From Clostridia bacterium (GTDB lineage: Bacteria > Bacillota > Clostridia > UBA1381), in contig CAAEKO010000002.1 of assembly GCA_900756545.1 (NCBI GenBank), positions 62,001 through 126,000 on the forward strand: a stretch of 64,000 nucleotides of DNA, given 5' to 3'. Made by a program: the position numbers and the translations under genes. The stretch's first letter is position 1; each line of letters starts with the position of its first letter. Shown here piece after piece: positions 1 through 8,081 of the stretch. The notes under the pieces are model-generated. The model saw nothing but the letters and a program-made list of their open reading frames with translations. It searched no databases and was not told where the DNA came from.

Positions 1-57
1 AGCAATTTTTTCAGAACTGGTTCTGACTTTTGGATATAGAAAGGAATGATTATCATT

Positions 58-1608
58 ATGGCAAAAAGTCCAATTGCATTGATTATTTTAGATGGTTACG
101 GTCTGAATGAGGCTACGGAGGGGAATGCCATCAAGGCGGCAAAGCAGCCCCATATCGACAGTTATTTTGCGGATTACCCTAACACGATTTTATATGCCAG
201 CGGTATGAGCGTAGGCTTGCCGGACGGGCAGATGGGGAATTCTGAGGTGGGGCACACCAATATCGGCGCGGGCCGGGTAGTATATCAGGAGCTTACAAGA
301 ATCACCAAATCCATAGAAGACGGAGATTTTTTCTCTAACGAGGCTCTTATGGGCGCAGTTGAGAACTGTAAAAAGAATAACAGCGCCCTGCACCTAATCG
401 GGCTTTTGTCTGACGGCGGTGTGCATAGTCATATCGGACATCTTTTCGGCTTAATTGATCTGGCCCGTAAAAACGGACTGAATAAGGTATATGTCCACTG
501 CATAATGGATGGCCGGGATGTATCTCCCACCTCCGGAGCGGAATATCTCCGCCAGCTACAGAAAAAAATGGACGAGGCGGGCGTAGGCAAGATTGCGACA
601 GTTATGGGCCGGTATTACGCTATGGATAGGGATACCAACTGGAATCGGGTGGAAAAGGCCTATAACGCCGCCGTTAAGGGCGAAGGTCATTTGGTGGCTG
701 ATCCGGTAGCTGCGATTTTAGAGTCCTATGAGACCCGGGATGAAAATGACGCGTTATTAACAGATGAGTTCGTTATCCCAATGGTTGTTATGGAAAATGG
801 TGCGCCTACAGCAAAAATTAGTGCGAGTGATTCAGTAATCTGCTTTAACTTTCGTCCCGACCGTGCGCGGGAGATTACCCGTACTCTGGTTGATTCGGAA
901 TTTGACGGCTTTGTGCGGGAATTCATGCCGCTTTACTATGTGTGCATGACTCAGTATGATGCGAAGATGCCTAATGTGCATGTAGCATTCAAGCCGCAGA
1001 CGCTGACCAATACATTTGGCGAGTATATTGCCAAGAAGGGTATGCACCAGCTTCGGATTGCAGAGACGGAAAAATACGCCCATGTCACATTTTTCTTTAA
1101 CGGCGGCGTGGAGGCTGTATATGAGGGTGAAGACAGAAAGCTTATTCCGTCGCCAAAGGTAGCGACCTATGACATGCAGCCAGAAATGAGCGCCTATCTG
1201 GTGGCGGATGCCTGCGTGGAGCTGATTAACAAAGACATTTACGACTGTATCATCCTGAATTTTGCAAATTGCGATATGGTGGGTCATACCGGTGTGTTTG
1301 AGGCGGCAGTAAAGGCGGTAGAAGCTGTTGATGAATGCCTGGGCAGAGTGGTAGACGCGCTGATGGCAAAGGATGCAAAAATTCTGATTACAGCGGACCA
1401 CGGAAACGCAGACTGCCTTATTGACCCGGAAACAAAGGACGTGTTTACGGCGCATACTACAAACCCGGTTCCGCTGATCGTAATGGGTGCGGGAGATGTA
1501 AAGCTGAACAGGGGTAAGCTGGCAGATTTGGCGCCTACAATGTTAGATTTGATGGGACTGGAAAAACCGGCAGAAATGACCGGGGAAAGCCTCATCGTGA
1601 AGTCTTGA
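58..1608 (+). CDS. gpmI: 2,3-bisphosphoglycerate-independent phosphoglycerate mutase
   Basis: Interconverts 3-phosphoglycerate and 2-phosphoglycerate in glycolysis, using Mn2+ and a phosphoserine intermediate in the cytoplasm. The protein is 516 residues, the usual family length. The metal-binding N-terminus (LDGYG) and the phosphorylated serine in GNSEVGH (Ser62) are present, and a metal-binding TADHGNAD motif lies near residue 445. The ATG at 58 was chosen over an in-frame ATG at 46, because AGAAAGGA at 38-45 touches the first ATG but lies 12 nt before the second, and because family members start MAKSP. The gene is followed by a hairpin terminator at 1651. Whatever lies upstream (often tpiA in Firmicutes) is outside the window. 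Confidence 0.97.
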   Translation: MAKSPIALIILDGYGLNEATEGNAIKAAKQPHIDSYFADYPNTILYASGMSVGLPDGQMGNSEVGHTNIGAGRVVYQELTRITKSIEDGDFFSNEALMGAVENCKKNNSALHLIGLLSDGGVHSHIGHLFGLIDLARKNGLNKVYVHCIMDGRDVSPTSGAEYLRQLQKKMDEAGVGKIATVMGRYYAMDRDTNWNRVEKAYNAAVKGEGHLVADPVAAILESYETRDENDALLTDEFVIPMVVMENGAPTAKISASDSVICFNFRPDRAREITRTLVDSEFDGFVREFMPLYYVCMTQYDAKMPNVHVAFKPQTLTNTFGEYIAKKGMHQLRIAETEKYAHVTFFFNGGVEAVYEGEDRKLIPSPKVATYDMQPEMSAYLVADACVELINKDIYDCIILNFANCDMVGHTGVFEAAVKAVEAVDECLGRVVDALMAKDAKILITADHGNADCLIDPETKDVFTAHTTNPVPLIVMGAGDVKLNRGKLADLAPTMLDLMGLEKPAEMTGESLIVKS

Positions 1609-1650
1609 CATTTTAACGGGATTTGCATATAATAATAAAGATCAATAAAA

Positions 1651-1684
1651 TACATCCACAGAACTGCTGCGGATGTACTTTTAT
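1651..1684 (+). terminator. Intrinsic terminator after gpmI
   Basis: Stem TACATCC (1651-1657) pairs with GGATGTA (1671-1677), followed by CTTTTATT. It sits just after gpmI and before the SD of the next gene, so the next gene probably depends on read-through or its own promoter. Confidence 0.6.
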
Positions 1685-1705
1685 TATTAAGAAGGTGATT
1701 TTGGA

Positions 1706-2575
1706 ATGGCAGTTGGCCAAAAGGCAATGCGTGTTTCTGTGGTAAGCGCCGGCGTGAATTTATTGTTGTCTGCTTTTAAATTGTTTGCCGGAATATTCGC
1801 TCGGTCTGGAGCTATGATTTCGGACGCAGTACATTCCGCATCTGACGTGTTCAGCACATTCATTGTCATGGCGGGGATCAAAATGTCCGGAAAGCTGGAT
1901 GATGACGACCATCCTTACGGGCATGAGCGGATGGAAAGTGTGGCCGCCATTATCCTGTCTGTGGTATTGGTGGCGGTGGGGCTGGGTATCGGCTATCAGG
2001 GTGTACAGAAAATCATTTCCTTTAAAACGGAAACATTGGAAATTCCAGGCGCGTTGGCGCTGGCGGCGGCAGCGGTATCTATTATTGTCAAGGAATGGAT
2101 GTTTTGGTACACCAGAGCTGCGGCGAAATCAGAAAAATCTGATGCGCTGATGGCGGATGCGTGGCATCACCGTTCCGATGCACTTTCTTCGGTGGGCAGT
2201 TTGATAGGGATTGGCGGCGCTATGCTGGGATTCCCGGTATTAGACCCATTAGCCAGCGTTGTAATTTGTGTGTTCATTTTAAAGGCGGGCGTAGGGATTT
2301 TCCGTGAGGCTGTTAACAAAATGGTGGATAAATCCTGCGGGCCGGATATTGTGGACAGGATGAAAGCGGTTATTCTAGGCCATTCGGGAATCAAGTCTTT
2401 GGACGATATCCGTACCCGGATATTTGGATCCCGGGTGTACGTAGATATTGAGATCGGCGTGGATGGAGAAATGCTTCTTAAAGACGCTCATGCTATTGCA
2501 GAACAAGTCCATAATGAAATTGAACAGCAGTTTGAAGATGTAAAGCACTGCATGGTTCATGTGAACCCAAGGTAA
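1706..2575 (+). CDS. Cation diffusion facilitator family transporter
   Basis: Membrane antiporter of the CDF family (PF01545), exporting divalent metals such as Zn2+, Fe2+ or Mn2+ in exchange for protons. It has 289 residues, typical for the family. There are about six hydrophobic segments in the first 200 residues. The two metal-binding signatures are visible: SDAVHSASD (D40, H43, D47) and ADAWHHRSD in the fifth helix. A soluble C-terminal dimerisation domain ends in the usual HVNPR-like strand. AAGGTG lies before ATG 1706. The gene is followed after 18 bp by the GH26-like gene. The substrate cannot be told from the sequence. Confidence 0.93.
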   Translation: MAVGQKAMRVSVVSAGVNLLLSAFKLFAGIFARSGAMISDAVHSASDVFSTFIVMAGIKMSGKLDDDDHPYGHERMESVAAIILSVVLVAVGLGIGYQGVQKIISFKTETLEIPGALALAAAAVSIIVKEWMFWYTRAAAKSEKSDALMADAWHHRSDALSSVGSLIGIGGAMLGFPVLDPLASVVICVFILKAGVGIFREAVNKMVDKSCGPDIVDRMKAVILGHSGIKSLDDIRTRIFGSRVYVDIEIGVDGEMLLKDAHAIAEQVHNEIEQQFEDVKHCMVHVNPR

Positions 2576-2593
2576 TACGAAAGGAGAAAGAAA

Positions 2594-4273
2594 ATGCAAA
2601 TCAAAAAGGTTTTCAGCGGGGTATTGGCGGCGGTCATACTTTTTTGCGGCGCGGTGTCGGCGGAATCCATCAACGACATTATTGATAATAATGTCAATAG
2701 GATGAAAGCAATGCTCAATACACCGGATTTTCAGGTTTATTATAAGGCGCAGGGAGTCACCCGGGCATATTACGGGGCAAAGTTTGAGCCGGCCCGGGGC
2801 GTATATATTGGTACGCCGAAAGGCAGAGAGATTGAGGGCGTGTCCAACGCGATTGACACTTACTACATAACCTTTGATACGTCCAAGACCAACAGTGTTA
2901 CGGGCCGTGAGAGCTATCTACAGAAGGATCGGACCGGCAGACTGTTGGCGTATAACTGGAATTTCGCCAAGCAGAGCATTGAACCCGCGGAGTATGATAA
3001 TTATATCAAGAACACAATAGATGAAATAGCCGCGTCCGGAGATGACGTTTTGCTGATTTTCGGTAAGGAAATGAATACGGACGATAACTTCCCAAATCCG
3101 GAGGATTTTCTGCGGGTTTACCGGTACATTGCAGAATATGCGAAAACAAAGGATAATATCGCTATGGTCTGGGCGCCCAACGATACTGGCTCTCTGGATC
3201 ATTACTTAAAGGACTTCTATCCCGGCGACCAGTATGTGGACTGGGTGGGTATGAGTTTGTATACTATTCCCTATTTCCAGGGCAAGCGGGATCATGGAAA
3301 TCTGACAGAATCCAATAATATTGCCTTTGTTACCGGAGAGTATGCCAACTCGGTAATGCGGGCAAAAACCATAATGGATTTTATGGACGAAAACAATATA
3401 CAAAAGCCGGTAATGATTACGGAAAGCGGCGTAGGCTTCCAGACGACAGAAACGGGAGAAGATTTTACAGACTGGGGCGTTATGCAGTTAAAACTGTTGT
3501 ATTCGGAACTGCCGCGGGTATTCCCCAGATTGAAAATTATTGTGGGATTCAATAATACAGTAGAGGGCGACAAGTACCGTTATGATATTGGAAATAACCC
3601 GACTCTGAAAGCCGTGCTGGAGGAGCAGATCGCCGATCCGTTCTTTTTGGGGACATACCCGTCTTGCGCGGAATATTCCTATATGCCTGTGGAGGAGGGG
3701 TTACAGTTCGCGGCGGATACTGAGCTTTCCGCTTTTGCCTATGTGCCCAAACAGCAGTATGTGCGGGTGAAATATTTGCTGGATGGAACGCAGGTCTATC
3801 AGAATGATTATCCGCCGTATACCTTTAAGCTGGGCGCGATGGCGGAGGGAACCCATACCCTGACTGCCCAGATGTGTATTGGCGACAGTGTGCAGGCGGA
3901 AAAGCAGTTTACGTTCCAGTATACTGTACCAGTGACGGTGCTGGTGAATGGAGAAGCAGTAGCCTTCGACCAGCCGCCGGTGATCGTAGACGGCCGGACG
4001 CTTGTGCCGGTACGGGCTGTTTTTGAAGCACTGGGCGCGAAGATGGAATGGGACAATGAGAGCCGTACTGCGGCGGCAGTAAAGGACGGTATCAATGTAG
4101 AGATCAAAATTGGAGAATCCAGTTTTGAGAAAAATGGTCAGCAGATTCCGCTGGACGTACCTGCGCAGATCATTGGTGACAGAACGCTGGTTCCGCTCCG
4201 GGCAGTGGCGGATGCTTTTGCGTGCCAGGTAGGCTGGGACGGAGAAACGAAAACTGCAATGGTTAATTATTAA
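2594..4273 (+). CDS. Secreted GH26-like glycosidase with C-terminal stalk domains
   Basis: A secreted protein of 559 residues with a signal peptide (cleavage near VSA-ES, residue 23). Residues about 30-350 resemble the (beta/alpha)8 fold of GH26 (beta-mannanase clan). FGKEMN (Glu159) fits the acid/base position and ITESG (Glu277) the nucleophile, with VGMSLY between them. Residues 370-440 look like an Ig-type linker. Residues 447-559 hold a pair of stalk (copper amine oxidase N-terminal-like, PF07833) repeats with VDGRTLVPVRAVFEALGA and GDRTLVPLRAVADAF. The usual GH26 His before the acid/base Glu is replaced by Lys (KEMN rather than HEMN), so activity and substrate are uncertain. A strong SD (GAAAGGAG) precedes ATG 2594, and a strong terminator follows. 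Confidence 0.75.
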   Translation: MQIKKVFSGVLAAVILFCGAVSAESINDIIDNNVNRMKAMLNTPDFQVYYKAQGVTRAYYGAKFEPARGVYIGTPKGREIEGVSNAIDTYYITFDTSKTNSVTGRESYLQKDRTGRLLAYNWNFAKQSIEPAEYDNYIKNTIDEIAASGDDVLLIFGKEMNTDDNFPNPEDFLRVYRYIAEYAKTKDNIAMVWAPNDTGSLDHYLKDFYPGDQYVDWVGMSLYTIPYFQGKRDHGNLTESNNIAFVTGEYANSVMRAKTIMDFMDENNIQKPVMITESGVGFQTTETGEDFTDWGVMQLKLLYSELPRVFPRLKIIVGFNNTVEGDKYRYDIGNNPTLKAVLEEQIADPFFLGTYPSCAEYSYMPVEEGLQFAADTELSAFAYVPKQQYVRVKYLLDGTQVYQNDYPPYTFKLGAMAEGTHTLTAQMCIGDSVQAEKQFTFQYTVPVTVLVNGEAVAFDQPPVIVDGRTLVPVRAVFEALGAKMEWDNESRTAAAVKDGINVEIKIGESSFEKNGQQIPLDVPAQIIGDRTLVPLRAVADAFACQVGWDGETKTAMVNY

Positions 4274-4290
4274 ATTTATGGAATATAAAG

Positions 4291-4322
4291 GGAGCTGCCG
4301 CAAATACGGCAGCTCTCTTTAT
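4291..4322 (+). terminator. Intrinsic terminator after the GH26-like gene
   Basis: A perfect 9-bp stem GAGCTGCCG (4292-4300) / CGGCAGCTC (4307-4315) with loop CAAATA is followed by TCTTT. Confidence 0.85.
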
Positions 4323-4341
4323 GCGTTATGAAGCGTGTTCG

Positions 4342-4524
4342 TTAATCCTCTGCGGAGGCGACGTCGATCTCGCCGTTTTCCTGCTCGTAGTCCTGTAAAT
4401 ATTTTTTGACCATAAATTCAAGCTGACCGTTGATAGAACGGCTGTTTTCTTTTGCTTATATTGTTACTTTTTTCTTTAATATAGGGTCTAATCTTAAAGG
4501 ATATGAAGTCTGTTGCTTTGCCAA
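4342..4524 (-). pseudogene. Arc/RHH-type DNA-binding protein interrupted by an in-frame stop
   Basis: On the minus strand AAGGAGG (4540-4534) precedes a TTG at 4524. The reading frame gives MAKQQTSYPLRLDPILKKKV, then TI, an in-frame TAA at 4458-4456, and then AKENSRSINGQLEFMVKKYL and a short acidic tail ending at TAA 4344-4342. Without the stop this is a complete ~60-residue ribbon-helix-helix protein of the Arc family: an N-terminal basic beta strand, then the RSINGQLE helix typical of small clostridial regulators. The frame is intact on both sides of the stop, so this is a nonsense change rather than a frameshift. A sequencing error or recoding is possible. Confidence 0.75.
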
Positions 4525-4692
4525 GAAAATCTACCTCCTTTTGTATTTAATTATATCATATTGATATCATTTTGCACAGAGAGACAATTAGAATTATTTA
4601 GATTCATAAAAGCGTTGACATTGCCGCTTGTATATTGGCGGAGCGCCGGGATTAGGCCGCTGAGAAAATACGCCTCTTTTTCAAAAAAATAC

Positions 4693-4721
4693 TTGACAGC
4701 GTGTATTTGCTGTGGTAAAAT
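4693..4721 (+). promoter_or_regulatory. Sigma-70-type promoter of tRNA-Trp
   Basis: TTGACA (4693-4698), a 17-nt spacer, then TAAAAT (4716-4721), ending 16 nt before the tRNA 5' end. Confidence 0.85.
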
Positions 4722-4737
4722 ATTTAAGTATTTATAA

Positions 4738-4813
4738 AGGGGTGTAGCTCAGTTGGTAGAGCATTGGTCTCCAAAACCAAGTGCCCAAGGTTCGAGTCCT
4801 TGTACCCCTGCCA
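4738..4813 (+). tRNA. tRNA-Trp (CCA)
   Basis: A full cloverleaf can be folded. The acceptor arm is AGGGGTG (4738-4744) with TACCCCT (4803-4809). The D arm is GCTC/GAGC. The anticodon stem is TTGGT/ACCAA around loop CTCCAAA, with anticodon CCA at 4771-4773. The T arm is CAAGG/CCTTG with loop TTCGAGT. The 3' CCA is encoded (4811-4813). It is a single gene with its own promoter and terminator, and marks the left edge of the carbohydrate locus. Confidence 0.97.
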
Positions 4814-4824
4814 TGTCAAATTGT

Positions 4825-4862
4825 CCCCAGGCTTAGCTTTTTAGCGGGTTTGGGGGCTTTTT
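4825..4862 (+). terminator. Terminator after tRNA-Trp
   Basis: CCCCAGGCTTAGC folds onto GCGGGTTTGGGG with several G-U pairs and one bulge, and GCTTTTTAG follows. Confidence 0.6.
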
Positions 4863-5148
4863 AGTTTCTTGAAATTTCAGCGCGTAAAATTTTTTTTACC
4901 ACCAACATTTTTTACCATCCAACATTCATCTAACCAAATCTCATTTCCCAAATCGGAAAACCCTATCCAAAGCTGCTGGGATATGTCTTTTCGCGGCGCT
5001 GTGTCCTTGTAGTATAATAAAGCTAAACGGTAGAAACTGCATAAAATTAAGGGTTTCCCGCTTTCTTATACCCGATTATTTGCGCGTCTTTTTTAGTCTA
5101 ACTTAAACACTCAAAACAAAAAATGCAAATTCGGTAAAAAAAAACAAA

Positions 5149-5177
5149 TTGACACTACAAAGTAAATATGAGATAAT
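5149..5177 (+). promoter_or_regulatory. Promoter of the carbohydrate locus
   Basis: TTGACA (5149-5154), 17-nt spacer, GATAAT (5172-5177). It is 38 bp upstream of the FAD oxidoreductase start and is the strongest promoter match before the 29-kb plus-strand gene run. Confidence 0.8.
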
Positions 5178-5214
5178 CCGTTAAAAGATTTGTGAAAGGG
5201 AGAGTGGTTGTTTC

Positions 5215-6483
5215 ATGCATCAATACGACCTTGTTGTTGTAGGCGGTGGATTATCGGGGACTGCAGCAGCGCTAAGCGCGGCGAGGCACGGTTTATCAGT
5301 AATGCTTGTAGATAAGTCAAACTGTCTTGGCGGCGCACCATCAAATTGTCTTGTCAATCCATTTATGAATTTTGTTGCTGATATTGATGGGGAGCCGTTT
5401 GTGTTAAGCCGCGGAATTTTTAAAGAGATATTAAAAGAGCTTGAAAGCATATATGCGGAGGCGGGGCAGGTGCACCGCGATGGAAAAAATGTTTTTCATG
5501 AGGAATATCTCAAGCTGGTTCTTAACAGAATGGTGCTCAAGGCTGACATTAACCTTTTATTCCACTCGTATCTGGATGGTGTAAGTGTTGACGGAGCGGG
5601 GAATATAAAAAGTGTAACCGTTATCAATAAATCAGGAAAGGTCGAGCTTCAAGCGGATTATTTTATAGATGCGACGGGCGATGCGGATCTCGCAGCAATG
5701 AGCGGCTGCCCTTATCGGTTGGGGCGTCCGCAGGACAATTTATGCCAGCCGATGACACTTTGTTTCAGACTTGCGAATGTTGACGTAGAGAAGTATAAAG
5801 AAATAAGACCGTCAATTAATAAACTGTACAGGAAATTTCAGGCGGAGGGTAAAATCAAAAACTGTCGAGAGGACGTCCTAATTTTCCATAACATGGTAGG
5901 CGGCGTGCTCCATTTTAATTCAACAAGGGTAGTAAAACTAAATCCCACAGACGGATTTGACGTAACAAAGGCCGAAATTGAAGCGCGGGAGCAGGTTTTT
6001 GAACTGTATATGTTCATGAAAAATAATATTGATGGGTTTCAAAACTGTGAGCTTCTTATGACAGCGTCTGAAATTGGCGTGAGAGAGAGTCGTATGATTG
6101 ACGGTGAATATTTATTGACAGGCCAGGATCTCATTAATCTCACAAAATTTGAGGATTCCATCGCGCTTGGAAATTATGATATGGATATTCATAACCCTGA
6201 AGGGACGGGAACGAGCCACCATTTCTTCCCGAAGGGCACGTATTATACCATTCCGTACAGAAGTCTTATTGCCCAAAAAGTGCAGAATCTTCTTGTTGTT
6301 GGAAGATGTATATCGGCAGATCATGATGCGCAGGCGGCAATAAGGATTATGCCGATTATATGCTGCATTGGCGAGGCGGGCGGTTGTGCGGCCGCGCTTG
6401 CGGCAAGAGAGGGAAAGAACGTAAGAAATATCAGCACTGATGAGCTCAGAAAAATACTTACAGCTGATGGGGCGCAGGTTTAA
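5215..6483 (+). CDS. FAD-dependent oxidoreductase (PF12831-like)
   Basis: A cytoplasmic flavoprotein of 422 residues. The N-terminus has the Rossmann dinucleotide motif VVVGGGLSGTAAALSAAR (GxGxxG type), an acidic/basic strand end LVDKS, and LGGAPSNCLVNPF as seen in the FAD_oxidored family (PF12831). The C-terminus has LLVVGRCISADHDAQAAIRI followed by GEAGGCAAALA, the FAD-contacting end of this fold. No signal peptide is visible. It is the first gene after the promoter at 5149, 37 bp before the GH4 gene, so it should act on the same substrate. Members near glycan genes are thought to oxidise sugar hydroxyls, but the actual substrate is unknown. GGGAG precedes ATG 5215. Confidence 0.85.
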   Translation: MHQYDLVVVGGGLSGTAAALSAARHGLSVMLVDKSNCLGGAPSNCLVNPFMNFVADIDGEPFVLSRGIFKEILKELESIYAEAGQVHRDGKNVFHEEYLKLVLNRMVLKADINLLFHSYLDGVSVDGAGNIKSVTVINKSGKVELQADYFIDATGDADLAAMSGCPYRLGRPQDNLCQPMTLCFRLANVDVEKYKEIRPSINKLYRKFQAEGKIKNCREDVLIFHNMVGGVLHFNSTRVVKLNPTDGFDVTKAEIEAREQVFELYMFMKNNIDGFQNCELLMTASEIGVRESRMIDGEYLLTGQDLINLTKFEDSIALGNYDMDIHNPEGTGTSHHFFPKGTYYTIPYRSLIAQKVQNLLVVGRCISADHDAQAAIRIMPIICCIGEAGGCAAALAAREGKNVRNISTDELRKILTADGAQV

Positions 6484-6520
6484 GAATATATAATCATTTT
6501 TATAAAAGGAGATATTTATT

Positions 6521-7912
6521 ATGAAAAAATTTGAGGATAAATCAAAGAATGTTAAAATTGCATATATAGGCGGCGGCTCAAGAGGCTGGGCATGGGGCCT
6601 TATGTCAGACCTTGCAGTATGTGAAAAGCTGTGCGGCGAGATTGCGCTTTATGATATCGATTATGAGGCAGCGTACCATAACGAGATAATCGGCAATCAG
6701 GTAAAGGATGTGAAGGGGTGTAAATCGGCGTGGAGGTACAGAGCAGTATCGACGATTAAAGAAGCTCTTACCGGAGCAGATTTTGTAGTCATTTCAATTC
6801 AGCCTGCAACCTTTAAGGAGATGGGTTCTGATGTTCATACGCCAGAGAAGTATGGGCTTTACCAATCCGTTGGAGATACAACGGGTCCGGGAGGAATTAT
6901 CCGCGCACTGCGCACGATTCCTATGTATGAGGTAATAGGACATGCCATTCGTGATTACAGCCCGAATGCCTGGGTAATCAATTATACAAATCCGATGACA
7001 GTTTGTGTAAAAACGCTTTACAGAGTATTTCCCAAGATAAAAGCGTTCGGCTGCTGTCATGAGGTTTTCGGCACCCAGAAACTGCTTGCGAAGGTGCTTG
7101 ACGAGATGTGCGGAATTAAGGATATTACACGTCCCGAAATTAAGGTGAATGTTGTAGGGGTAAATCATTTTACATGGCTTACAGAGGCGCACTATAAAAA
7201 TATAGACATCTTTCCGATATACCGTGCATTTGTTGAAAAATTCAAAGACAGCGGCTATACAAAGGGGAAAGACAATAATTGGATGAATAATACGTTTGCC
7301 TGCAGCGACAAAGTAAAAATGGATTTGTTCAGACGCTACGGGGTCATAGCTGCTGCAGGTGATCGGCATCTTGCTGAGTTTTGCCCGGGATATTGGTATC
7401 TTGAAAGCCCGGAAAAGGTAAAGGAATGGGGCTTCGGACTGACGCCGATTACACAAAGAACGGAAAGTCTAAAAAATCGCCTTGCAAGAAGTGAGCGCCT
7501 CAGAAACGGAGAGGAGAAATTTGAGTTTAAGGAAACGGGCGAGGATGGGGTAAAACAGATGTGCGCATTGCTGGGGATTGCCGACCTGAAGACCAATGTA
7601 AATATACCCAATATAGGACAGATACCTAATATGCCGTATGGCGCGGTGGTTGAAACGAATGCTTATTTCTCTGATGACAGTGTACGGCCGGTTATGGCGG
7701 GGAACCTTCCCGAAAGTATATATGCGCTTGTAAACCGAATTGCGGGAGAACAGGAGTGTATAGTGGAGGCTGGCCTGACAAGAAACCTTGAGCTGGCATT
7801 TGAAGCGTTTGTAAATGATCCGCTGGTTTATATACCTCTTGCTGATGCAAGGAAACTTTTTGACGAGATGATTGACAATACGAAGGAATATCTGGGTGAA
7901 TATTTTGAATAA
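6521..7912 (+). CDS. lplD: GH4 glycoside hydrolase, probable alpha-galacturonidase (LplD-like)
   Basis: A GH4 family enzyme of 463 residues, using NAD+ and Mn2+ in an oxidation-elimination-reduction mechanism. The NAD-binding loop IGGGSRGW is near residue 16-23. The active-site motif is CHEV (Cys179-Val182), and a second metal ligand is His216 in GVNHFTW. CHEV is the motif reported for the alpha-galacturonidase class of GH4, typified by Bacillus subtilis LplD, whereas other GH4 subgroups carry different motifs at this place. There is no signal peptide, so it acts in the cytoplasm on imported galacturonides. Nearby LplB-, LplC- and LplA-like genes support the same assignment. AAAGGAG precedes ATG 6521 by 9 nt. 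Confidence 0.85.
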   Translation: MKKFEDKSKNVKIAYIGGGSRGWAWGLMSDLAVCEKLCGEIALYDIDYEAAYHNEIIGNQVKDVKGCKSAWRYRAVSTIKEALTGADFVVISIQPATFKEMGSDVHTPEKYGLYQSVGDTTGPGGIIRALRTIPMYEVIGHAIRDYSPNAWVINYTNPMTVCVKTLYRVFPKIKAFGCCHEVFGTQKLLAKVLDEMCGIKDITRPEIKVNVVGVNHFTWLTEAHYKNIDIFPIYRAFVEKFKDSGYTKGKDNNWMNNTFACSDKVKMDLFRRYGVIAAAGDRHLAEFCPGYWYLESPEKVKEWGFGLTPITQRTESLKNRLARSERLRNGEEKFEFKETGEDGVKQMCALLGIADLKTNVNIPNIGQIPNMPYGAVVETNAYFSDDSVRPVMAGNLPESIYALVNRIAGEQECIVEAGLTRNLELAFEAFVNDPLVYIPLADARKLFDEMIDNTKEYLGEYFE

Positions 7913-7993
7913 TAATATTGAAATAAAGGCCGACAATACCTGGTTTTACACACTCTAAAGAAAAATTCAGCAAAGCAGAACAAAACTTGCAAA

Positions 7994-8022
7994 TTGAAAA
8001 TATGAAGAGATTATGTTACACT
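7994..8022 (+). promoter_or_regulatory. Possible internal promoter before the giant beta-helix gene
   Basis: TTGAAA (7994-7999), 17-nt spacer, TACACT (8017-8022), in the 169-bp gap between the GH4 gene and the next start. It suggests that the secreted proteins can be transcribed apart from the first two enzymes. Confidence 0.55.
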
Positions 8023-8081
8023 AAAATAAAGTAAAATGAATGGATTCAGTGCTGCAAACGCAGAAAGGAATGAGTATAATT

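Larger units (their letters stand above)
4814..5214 (+). other. Intergenic region upstream of the carbohydrate locus
   Basis: No gene is visible. It holds the tRNA terminator, then two overlapping near-identical tandem units, TTTTTTACCACCAACATT (4892-4909) and TTTTTTACCATCCAACATT (4908-4926). The promoter of the first locus gene lies at its right end. Tandem direct repeats are the usual shape of AraC-family operators, but these lie about 220 bp before the promoter, so the link is only a guess. Confidence 0.5.

Noticed and set aside
832..1455. Long minus-strand open frames opposite gpmI (up to 207 codons)
   Set aside because: They are antisense to a well-identified enzyme and have no SD or family resemblance.
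4513..4737. 74-codon plus-strand frame before tRNA-Trp
   Set aside because: It overlaps the SD and start of the RHH pseudogene and the tRNA promoter, has no SD, and its protein looks random.
4738..4813. Integrated element with a duplicated tRNA 3' end (attL/attR)
   Set aside because: No second copy of the tRNA T-arm/acceptor sequence was noticed near 34,400-35,000 or elsewhere, and there is no integrase.
6794..7456. 220-codon antisense frame opposite the GH4 gene
   Set aside because: Shadow of the GH4 coding bias; no SD.
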